A DNA stretch of 10,004 nucleotides, taken from Sandaracinaceae bacterium (GTDB taxonomy: Bacteria; Myxococcota_A; Polyangia; Polyangiales; Sandaracinaceae). This document shows positions 1 through 6,037 of the stretch, one piece after another (the first letter of the stretch is position 1; each line of letters opens with the position of its first letter). The notes below the pieces were generated by a model. The model was not told the origin of the DNA. It ran no database searches and saw only the letters and a list, made by a program, of their open reading frames with translations. Location: NCBI GenBank assembly GCA_025056955.1, contig JANWYL010000104.1:1-10004 (forward strand), given 5' to 3'. The position numbers and the translations under genes were made by a program.

Positions 1-444
1 TCGATTTCTGCTGAGCAGCCCCTTCCAACACCTCAAGCCATCTCAGCAAATCAAGTGCCTCTCAATCTCAAGAATATCCCTGCCGCATGCCCCCAGCTCA
101 AGCCTTGGCACTTTCGTTTTTATGCATATGCTCCAAGCTCTCCTGCTCCCTATGGCTGCTACGTGCTGAGTATCCTTGATCAGCGCGGATGCGAAATAAG
201 TTTTCTTCTTGAGCGTGAGGGCTATGGCGACTCACCAAAATGCGAAAACCGCTCCTATTTCCTGGTAGCAAAAGGTACGACAAATTTAAACCCAAACAGA
301 GAAGTCATACTGAATGGTCAAATCAGGGATCGAAGGTATACGTTTCGGATCAACCTCAAACACCCACAGCTTGACGGCGAGTTTGAGGTTTGGTCTCCAA
401 GCTTGGCTTACGACGGGAAGCTTACCGAAACCCACCGATGGTGA
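1..444 (+). CDS. C-terminal part of an unrecognised, possibly exported protein (5' end outside window)
   Basis: The reading frame is open from the first base to the TGA at 442-444, giving 147 residues with the start outside the window. A GTG at 55 could be a start, but the frame continues upstream without a stop and there is no ribosome binding site there, so I treat the gene as partial. The visible part begins with a Pro/Gln/Ser-rich stretch that looks like a linker, followed by a domain of about 110 residues. That domain alternates hydrophobic and polar residues in a beta-rich way and has four cysteines (in the contexts AACPQ, GCYV, GCEI and KCEN). Those cysteines and the linker would fit an extracytoplasmic domain, but this is inference. 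I recognise no family. The stop lies only 13 bp before the sigma-factor start, so the two genes are probably co-transcribed and may be functionally linked. Confidence 0.6.
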   Translation, partial: SISAEQPLPTPQAISANQVPLNLKNIPAACPQLKPWHFRFYAYAPSSPAPYGCYVLSILDQRGCEISFLLEREGYGDSPKCENRSYFLVAKGTTNLNPNREVILNGQIRDRRYTFRINLKHPQLDGEFEVWSPSLAYDGKLTETHRW

Positions 445-446
445 AG

Positions 447-452
447 AGGAGG
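447..452 (+). promoter_or_regulatory. Ribosome binding site of the sigma-factor gene
   Basis: AGGAGG lies 5 nt before the ATG at 458. It decides the start: the same frame is open upstream to an ATG at 314, but that would overlap the preceding gene by over 130 bp, and the extra residues show no sigma-factor character. Confidence 0.8.
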
Positions 453-457
453 TAGGC

Positions 458-976
458 ATGAGCAATCAGTTTGAAAAAATATACTATCAAGAAAGAGATG
501 GTTTGCGAGCCTTTTTGTCGAGAAAAGTACCCTTTGCGGAAGTGGATGATCTCATGGCAGACGTTTTTATTGCATTCCACGAAAGATCATCCAAAATGCC
601 GATCGAAAATCCAAAAGCCTACCTCTATGGGATCGCCCATCGATTGGTGCTGAAGTACTACGAAAGAAAGGCAAAAGAAGAAGGAATGGCTCAATTTGAT
701 AGCGCAGTTCACGGAGTTAATCACTTGGGGCGACTTTCAAGTCAAATCGACTATAAGGACCGGATCAACAAAGTGCTTTGGGGTCTTCCAATTGATTACC
801 AAAACGTATTTGAAATGCGCTATATCAGCAAATTGAAAATCGAAGACATCGTAGAAGCCACAGGAATAAGCCGAGCCACTGTCAACCGCTACCTCAAAGA
901 AGTTCGAAAAAAACTCGAAGAAGCTTTTCCCGATTTGGAGCTTCCTCCCGACAAACAAATCGAAGACAACGAATAA
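458..976 (+). CDS. ECF-like RNA polymerase sigma factor (sigma-70 family)
   Basis: A 172-residue protein with the two-domain layout of a minimal group 4 (ECF) sigma factor. Residues about 6-72 match sigma region 2: an acidic stretch around EVDDLMADVF (28-37) fits the core-binding helix, and NPKAYLYGIAHRLVLKYYERK (51-71) fits regions 2.3/2.4, which melt and read the -10 element. Residues about 109-155 match region 4, with the typical LP opening and a helix-turn-helix around IEDIVEATGISRATVNRYL (128-146) for -35 recognition. A short, poorly conserved linker joins them and there is no region 3. The C-terminus is a short acidic tail. By family knowledge it should direct RNA polymerase to a small set of stress or envelope promoters. 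It sits directly behind a partial gene of unknown function. No anti-sigma factor follows it. The segment is AT-richer than bioB; 781-900 is about 43% G+C. The exact ECF subgroup cannot be told by eye. Confidence 0.88.
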   Translation: MSNQFEKIYYQERDGLRAFLSRKVPFAEVDDLMADVFIAFHERSSKMPIENPKAYLYGIAHRLVLKYYERKAKEEGMAQFDSAVHGVNHLGRLSSQIDYKDRINKVLWGLPIDYQNVFEMRYISKLKIEDIVEATGISRATVNRYLKEVRKKLEEAFPDLELPPDKQIEDNE

Positions 977-1686
977 ACTCTGAGTCTTTTTCGAATCCCA
1001 ATCACACAAAAAGCCGATTGATGGGTCGATTTGCGGGCCTTGTCACTGAGGTATATGCCCTAAGCTTTCGATGTATCTCAAAAAGCAAATGCAAACGAGG
1101 CAATGGGTTGCGTGCTTTGTACAAGGGGCTTCGATTCTCCAAAATCCAGTCGCGATTCCTTGGCTGAGCGCAGGGAAAATGAAGGCACCATCCCCCCAAA
1201 GCTGGCTCTTTCCACGCCCATTGCATGCAAAGAAAACAGGGCCTCTCGCCAATTGCCAAGCTGAGTGTGTTGCGATCAAGGCCGTGCCCTTGTAGGGACC
1301 AGCTTCTGGGAAAACTTCTCGAGGTCCCTTTGGGGCACCAAGGACGCATCACCCTCAAGCACCGATGACGACTTGAGGCCAGTGCTCGACCACTTTGCGG
1401 CAAGCGATTCTGCTCCGGTCCGCCTGCCATCAAATCCCCAAGCGACCAACGCACCCAGCTTCGGGAAAAGTGAGGATCTGGAGAAGCACCACACGAATGG
1501 CCTTGGGCAAGTTTCAAGCGTTTTTGGTCTGCCTGAATCCTTGCAGACATCGAGATTTGAAAGCAAAAGCCAGGGTACCCCTTGATCGTCACCTGCAGGC
1601 GCTTGAAGCCTTGCCTTCCTCAGTTCCAAGCCAGAAGAAGGAGCTTTTGGCTCGTCACACTCTCCAGCTGGATCGCAATTGAGAGC
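977..1686. other. About 700-bp region with no assignable gene
   Basis: Nothing here could be assigned. Several frames are open for long distances: plus strand 1265-1585 and 1395-1682, and minus strand 1002-1592. A minus-strand frame antisense to bioB also runs on down to 1276. None has a good ribosome binding site or a recognisable motif. The minus-strand translations are rich in Arg, Ser, Trp and Cys, as expected of non-coding frames. The plus-strand frame 1265-1585 has a moderately natural composition with G or C favoured at third positions, so a decayed or lineage-specific small gene is possible. A perfect 10-bp palindrome TTGCATGCAA lies at 1221-1230. I see no tRNA, no clear terminator behind the sigma gene, and no BirA-type biotin operator before bioB. 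The promoter for bioB should lie here but I could not place it. Confidence 0.4.
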
Positions 1687-1785
1687 ATGAAGGAACAAAG
1701 CAAACGGCCACATCCAAAGCCCGCCTATCGAGAGGCCCAAACCCTGAGGCTGGATCCGAAGAAGATTTGGGCTAAGCCCTCTTCC

Positions 1786-2814
1786 ATGAACGCCCTTTCC
1801 GAAGCGCCTGCCTCTCAGTTTCGCCATGATTGGAGCATCGAAGAGGTGCTGGCCCTCTATGAGCTGCCATTGCTTGAGCTCATCCACCGGGCCCACCTTG
1901 TGCATCGCGCACACCATCGGCCGGACGCCATTCAGCTCTGCACCCTCCTTTCGATCAAAACAGGCGGGTGCCCTGAAGATTGTGCCTACTGCTCCCAAAG
2001 CTCCCGCTACGAAACACCGACGCGCCCCGAACCCATGTTGAGGCTTGAAGAGGTGGTGGCTCGGGCCCAAGCGGCCAAAGAAAAAGGTGCGACCCGCTTT
2101 TGCATGGGCGCTGCATGGCGGGAAGTCAAAGATGGCCCTGCCTTCGAGAGGGTCCTCGAAATGGTCCGCGCGGTGCGGGCCCTTGGCCTCGAAGCATGCG
2201 CCACCCTCGGAATGCTCACTGAAGAACAAGCCCTGAGGCTCAAAGAGGCAGGTCTTAGCGCCTACAACCACAACCTCGACACCTCGCCGGAATTTTATCG
2301 CTCAATCATCAGCACCCGCCGCTTCGAGGAGCGCCTTCAGACCATCCGAAACGTCATGAAAGCCGGAATTTCTGTCTGCTCAGGCGGGATCATTGGCATG
2401 GGCGAGTCAGCTCGGGATCGCTGTGAAATGCTTCGCATTCTTGCTTCTCTCAACCCTCATCCGGAGTCCGTTCCAATCAACGCCCTCGTTCCCATCCCAG
2501 GCACCCCCCTCGCTGATCGCCCACCAATTGACCCACTTGAGCTCGTCCGCACGATTGCCGTGGCGCGGATTCTCATGCCCAAAGCCATCGTTCGCCTCTC
2601 TGCCGGCCGAAAAGCGCTTTCTCGAGAAGCCCAAATCCTCTGCTTTTTGGCTGGGGCCAATTCGATCTTTTACGGCGAAAGGCTTCTCACCACTGGAAAT
2701 CCCGACACCGATTCGGACAAAAAGCTTTTGGAAGAAGCAGGCCTCCTTCCCCTCCCTCCCCTCTCGGAAAGCCCTGGCGAAACCCCTTGCCCTGCCCCAC
2801 TTCAAAGCCCGTGA
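1786..2814 (+). CDS. bioB: Biotin synthase
   Basis: Radical-SAM enzyme that inserts sulfur into dethiobiotin, the last step of biotin synthesis, in the cytoplasm. With the start at 1786 it has 342 residues, close to the 346 of E. coli BioB, and it aligns along its whole length. The radical-SAM [4Fe-4S] motif is GCPEDCAYC (61-69; Cys 62, 66, 69). The ligands of the sacrificial [2Fe-2S] cluster are present: Cys106 in RFCMGAAW, Cys138 in EACATLG, Cys198 in VCSGGI, and Arg270 in VRLSAGR. Other hallmarks are YNHNLDTSPEFY (160-171), ESVPINALVP (227-236) and AGANSIFYG (289-297). An alternative ATG at 1687 would add 33 residues. Neither start has a convincing Shine-Dalgarno sequence, and homology to known N-termini (about 14 residues before SIEEVLALYELPLL) favours 1786. 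The stop overlaps the GTG of the next gene. No other biotin-synthesis gene is in the window. Confidence 0.97.
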   Translation: MNALSEAPASQFRHDWSIEEVLALYELPLLELIHRAHLVHRAHHRPDAIQLCTLLSIKTGGCPEDCAYCSQSSRYETPTRPEPMLRLEEVVARAQAAKEKGATRFCMGAAWREVKDGPAFERVLEMVRAVRALGLEACATLGMLTEEQALRLKEAGLSAYNHNLDTSPEFYRSIISTRRFEERLQTIRNVMKAGISVCSGGIIGMGESARDRCEMLRILASLNPHPESVPINALVPIPGTPLADRPPIDPLELVRTIAVARILMPKAIVRLSAGRKALSREAQILCFLAGANSIFYGERLLTTGNPDTDSDKKLLEEAGLLPLPPLSESPGETPCPAPLQSP

Positions 2815-3506
2815 CCAAGCCCTACCTCGGAATCGATGCGGCCGAGTCCGAAGGAGAAAGCGAGGACCTTTACGCCTGCGCCCACGTCCTCTACATCGCT
2901 TGTGGAGGACACGCAGGAAGCCCTGTGCTCATGGAAAAGGCCATCTCTTTTTGCACGCGTCTTGGAATCGGGATAGGGGCCCACCCGTCTTATCCCGATC
3001 GCGAAGGATTTGGGCGGCGCTCCCTGTCAATCCCACTTGAAGCCCTGGCCGATTCGGTTGCCGCGCAGTGCCAAGCGCTCAATCATGTGGCCAAGCGTTT
3101 TGGTGCCTCGATCACCCACTTCAAGCTTCACGGTGCCCTCTATCACGATGCCAACCAAAACGAGCGCATCGCCCAAGCTGTGCTGGGTGCGGCCCTCGAG
3201 GTGCTCGGCTCCCTGATCATCGTTGGGCCTCAAGGAGGGGCGCTTAGGGCCTTTGCCGAGCGCCATGGCCTCCCCTTTCATCCAGAAGGCTTTGCCGACC
3301 GACGTTATCGGCCCGATGGGAGCCTCCTTCCTCGAACCGAACCAGGCGCGCTCATTTCGAATCCCGAAGAGGCCCTCTCTCAGGTCAAAGGGCTCATCGC
3401 CAAAGGTTATCTCGCGATTGGCCTCCACAGTGATTCGCCAAATGCTCTGGCAATTGGGCAAAGGATCCGCAAAATGCTCGAAGAAAGCTGCCAAGCCCCT
3501 CCATAG
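2811..3506 (+). CDS. LamB/YcsF family protein (divergent PxpA-like, 5-oxoprolinase subunit A homologue)
   Basis: A 231-residue member of the LamB/YcsF family, whose best-studied members (PxpA) work with PxpB and PxpC in ATP-dependent hydrolysis of 5-oxoproline to glutamate. Family blocks seen: IACGGHAG (29-36), GAHPSYPDREGFGRR (56-70), HFKLHGALY (103-111), FADRRYRPDGSLLPR (161-175) and GLHSDSPNA (204-212). It departs from PxpA in three places. The N-terminal box, canonically NADLGE, reads GIDAAESEGE. HAGD is HAGS. The C-terminal HGD motif is HSD, with about 14 residues missing just before it, which partly explains its being shorter than the usual roughly 245-255 residues. The GTG start overlaps the bioB stop (GTGA, 2811-2814), implying translational coupling; a TTG at 2787 is the alternative. 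No pxpB or pxpC is visible. The family call is strong, but oxoprolinase activity is doubtful from sequence alone. Confidence 0.88.
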   Translation: MTKPYLGIDAAESEGESEDLYACAHVLYIACGGHAGSPVLMEKAISFCTRLGIGIGAHPSYPDREGFGRRSLSIPLEALADSVAAQCQALNHVAKRFGASITHFKLHGALYHDANQNERIAQAVLGAALEVLGSLIIVGPQGGALRAFAERHGLPFHPEGFADRRYRPDGSLLPRTEPGALISNPEEALSQVKGLIAKGYLAIGLHSDSPNALAIGQRIRKMLEESCQAPP

Positions 3507-3541
3507 AGGCAATGAACTCGCACTACCGATTGGCCACAACT

Positions 3542-3556
3542 TCCCCATTATGGGGA
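3542..3556 (+). promoter_or_regulatory. Perfect inverted repeat immediately before the receptor start codon
   Basis: TCCCCATTATGGGGA has two perfect 6-nt arms and a 3-nt centre, and ends one base before the ATG at 3558. Its right arm GGGGA is the only purine-rich stretch near that start, so folding of the mRNA would hide the potential ribosome binding site. It could equally be a DNA operator or chance. The role is inference. Confidence 0.35.
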
Positions 3557-3557
3557 C

Positions 3558-6008
3558 ATGGCCATCCGAGGGGATCACAGGAAAAGGCAAGGAATTGTGC
3601 TCCAACCCCTTGGCTTCCTCTTTTTGATTTCCCTTGGCGGTAGTGCCTTGGCCCAAGCTTCACCCATTGAGCCTCCCCGTTTGATTGAATCGGAGCGTCC
3701 CAAACCCCCTCAAGGTCGCGAACAGGAAAGCGCAGAAGTGATCCTCGAGCTGCTCATCGACAAAGAGGGCCGCGTTGAGGAAGCCCGAGTCTTTCGTTCA
3801 GGAGGGCCCGATTTCGATGCGGCTGCCCTCGAAGCGGCCCGCCGCTTTCGCTTTGAACCAGCCCGCCGCGGAGGTACCCCCATCCCCGCCCGGATTCGCC
3901 TGGCCATTTCCTTCGAACCACCCCCCCCAGAAAGCCCTCCATCCAGCGAGCCACTCCCTCCTGAAGAACCTCTTGAAGAAAATGCCCCACCTCAAGAGGG
4001 CGAACCTCTCGAGGGTCCTCCTTCTCAAGCCCCTCAAGCGCTTCCCATCCCATCCGAGGAAGAAGTGGCTGCCACTTTTTCTGCCCGCGCTGAGGTCGAG
4101 CCTCCCCCTCGAGAAGCAGCCCGACGCACCTTGACGAGCGAAGTCCTCTCCCGCATCCCTGGCACCCGCGGAGACGCCTTGCGGGTGGTTGAGCTCCTCC
4201 CGGGCGTTGGCCGCCCTGCCTTCGGCACAGGCGTTCTTCTCGTCCGAGGTGCTGCTCCCGGAGATACTGAAGTTTTTCTTGGAGGAAGCTCGGTTCCCCT
4301 TTTGTACCATTTCGGTGGGATCACAAGCTTTTTCAACTCCAATTTCGTCAATCGCATCGATTTCTATCCAGGCAATTTCAGCGTCCGGTATGGCCGCCGA
4401 ATCGGTGGAATTCTTGAAATCGATCCAAAAGATCCCCGCTCAGACCGCATTCATGGGTATGCGGATATCAATGTCATCGATGCCTCTTTTGCAGTCGAAG
4501 CACCAATTGATCGGAATCTTGTGTTTGGAGCAGCCGCACGAAGAAGCTATATTGACTTTTTCTTCTCACAAATTGTTCCAAGTGGAACCTTTTCGGTTTT
4601 GGCTGCACCTGTCTATTACGATTACCAGGCAGTGGCCGCATGGCAAGCAACTCCGTCGGATCGGGTGCGATTTTTCATTTACGGATCAAGCGATGAAATC
4701 AAGTTGATATTTTCATCGCCATCGGAAAATGACCCAAACTTTAGAGGGAATTTTGGAATTCAAACCCAGTTTCATCGCGGTCAATTCATTTGGAAGCATC
4801 TTTTTTCAGATTCAGCCGAGCATGAGGTGATGGCGTCATTTGGGTGGACCCAACTCCTTTTGAATTTTGGCGAATCGACACGTCTCAATGGCAATTTTTT
4901 CCCCATTCAGCTCCGAAGCGAAACCCGTTTGCGCCTCTCCGACACTGTTCGCCTCATCGGCGGTTTGGACTGGCTATACATTCCAACCCGTCTTGAATTT
5001 TTGGGACCTCAACCCACCCAATCCGAGGGAATGCCCCCCATGGCTGCTCAAGCTGGATCCAGGGTGCAGGTCCAAGCAGAAGCGAGGGGCTACCGCCCTG
5101 CTGTCTACTTCGAATCCACTGTCACCCCCATCGATCGCCTCGACATCACGACCGGCGTCCGCCTGGATTACTTTCGAGAAATCAGCCGTTGGGCTGCCGA
5201 CCCGCGAGGCAATTTGCGCCTTCGCTTGACAGAAAAAAACGAAGACATCCAAGTGAACTTGCGAGGCGGAGCCGGGCTCTTTTCGCAACCTCCTGAATTT
5301 GCTGAGTCCGCTCCAGACGTCGGAAACCCAAACCTTCGGCCAATTCGTGCATTTCACGGAAGTGTTGGCGCTGAGTTCCGCTATCAGCCCCTTCGGCTCT
5401 CTGCAACGGTCGATGGATTCTACAAGTCGATCGAAAACCGAGTGGTCGCCACTCCAGGTAATGTCCCGCCTTTTTTCACGAATGATGGAATTGGCCAAAT
5501 TTTTGGAATTGAGATCGGCTCTCGTCTTGAACCATCTTCTGGATTTCCGCTATTCGGTTTTTTCTCTTATACCCTTATGCGAAGCGAGCGCAAAGACGGG
5601 CCTGACCAGCCCTGGCGGCTTTTCGATTTCGATCAAACCCATATTCTTACAACCGCTTGGGTACTTACTCCTGGAGATGGTTGGGAGTTTGGTGCCACTT
5701 TTCGATATGTCACCGGGAATCCCATAACGCCTGTTGTAGGAGCAATCAACGATCTTTCAGCAGGAATCTATCGCCCGATTTATGGAGAAATCAATTCGAG
5801 AAGAAATCCCGATTTTCATCGCTTGGATGTCCGAGCCCAAAAGCAATTTGTAATTGATGATTTTCGATTATCGATATACATTGATATTCAAAACATTTAT
5901 AATTCAGCAAATCCAGAAGGCATTCAATATAACTACAACTACACGCGCTCAACTGAAGTGCGAGGTTTGCCGATCATTCCATCGCTTGGAATAAGGGGAG
6001 AGATTTGA
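3558..6008 (+). CDS. TonB-dependent outer-membrane receptor with N-terminal TonB C-terminal domain
   Basis: An 816-residue outer-membrane protein with an unusual domain order. Residues 1-32 are a Sec signal peptide: a basic n-region (RGDHRKRQ), a hydrophobic core, and a likely cut after ALA at 32. Residues about 58-119 match the TonB C-terminal domain: EGRVEEARVFRSGGPDFDAA (70-89), then RRFRFEPARRGG (95-106) and a final strand ending AISF. A Pro/Glu-rich linker follows (about 120-166). The receptor plug is about 190-290, including LLPGVGRP, the VRGAAPGD turn, and the plug-end signature GNFSVRYGRRIGG (272-284). The rest has alternating aromatic/polar beta-strands of a barrel and ends IPSLGIRGEI. 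By family it should import a large or scarce substrate energised by TonB-ExbB-ExbD; the substrate is not evident. The ATG at 3558 is preferred over a GTG at 3597 because only it supplies a basic n-region. G+C varies strongly along the gene. A lipoprotein gene follows. Confidence 0.92.
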   Translation: MAIRGDHRKRQGIVLQPLGFLFLISLGGSALAQASPIEPPRLIESERPKPPQGREQESAEVILELLIDKEGRVEEARVFRSGGPDFDAAALEAARRFRFEPARRGGTPIPARIRLAISFEPPPPESPPSSEPLPPEEPLEENAPPQEGEPLEGPPSQAPQALPIPSEEEVAATFSARAEVEPPPREAARRTLTSEVLSRIPGTRGDALRVVELLPGVGRPAFGTGVLLVRGAAPGDTEVFLGGSSVPLLYHFGGITSFFNSNFVNRIDFYPGNFSVRYGRRIGGILEIDPKDPRSDRIHGYADINVIDASFAVEAPIDRNLVFGAAARRSYIDFFFSQIVPSGTFSVLAAPVYYDYQAVAAWQATPSDRVRFFIYGSSDEIKLIFSSPSENDPNFRGNFGIQTQFHRGQFIWKHLFSDSAEHEVMASFGWTQLLLNFGESTRLNGNFFPIQLRSETRLRLSDTVRLIGGLDWLYIPTRLEFLGPQPTQSEGMPPMAAQAGSRVQVQAEARGYRPAVYFESTVTPIDRLDITTGVRLDYFREISRWAADPRGNLRLRLTEKNEDIQVNLRGGAGLFSQPPEFAESAPDVGNPNLRPIRAFHGSVGAEFRYQPLRLSATVDGFYKSIENRVVATPGNVPPFFTNDGIGQIFGIEIGSRLEPSSGFPLFGFFSYTLMRSERKDGPDQPWRLFDFDQTHILTTAWVLTPGDGWEFGATFRYVTGNPITPVVGAINDLSAGIYRPIYGEINSRRNPDFHRLDVRAQKQFVIDDFRLSIYIDIQNIYNSANPEGIQYNYNYTRSTEVRGLPIIPSLGIRGEI
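3921..3928 (+). repeat. Run of eight C residues in the receptor's proline linker
   Basis: A homopolymer of eight C encodes part of a Pro-Pro-Pro-Pro stretch (residues 121-124) between the TonB-like domain and the receptor. Such tracts can slip during replication; a gain or loss of one base would truncate the protein just after the TonB-like domain. Whether it varies is unknown. Confidence 0.5.
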
Positions 6009-6026
6009 TTTTAAGTCTTAAATTTT

Positions 6027-6032
6027 GGAGGT
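6027..6032 (+). promoter_or_regulatory. Ribosome binding site of the lipoprotein gene
   Basis: GGAGGT lies 5 nt before the ATG at 6038 and fixes this start over an upstream TTG (6005) in the same frame. The chosen start also gives a standard lipoprotein signal peptide. Confidence 0.85.
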
Positions 6033-6037
6033 GGATC

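Noticed and set aside
977..1010. Terminator behind the sigma-factor gene
   Set aside because: A TTTTT run is present, but no foldable stem precedes it; ACTCTGAGT would need a one-base loop.
1002..1592. Minus-strand open frame of 196 codons between the sigma gene and bioB
   Set aside because: The translation is rich in Arg, Ser, Trp and Cys with no domain or start signal, so it is probably non-coding. It is mentioned only as part of the unexplained gap.
1600..1785. BirA-type biotin operator or riboswitch before bioB
   Set aside because: No TTGTAAACC/GGTTTACAA-like inverted repeat is visible, and no riboswitch core that I recognise.
1276..2271. Long minus-strand open frame of 331 codons antisense to bioB
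   Set aside because: Most of it overlaps unmistakable bioB sequence on the other strand. It is a by-product of GC-rich codon usage, with no recognisable motif or ribosome binding site.
3027..3656. Minus-strand open frame opposite the LamB/YcsF gene
   Set aside because: It is antisense to a clearly homologous gene and has no motif of its own.
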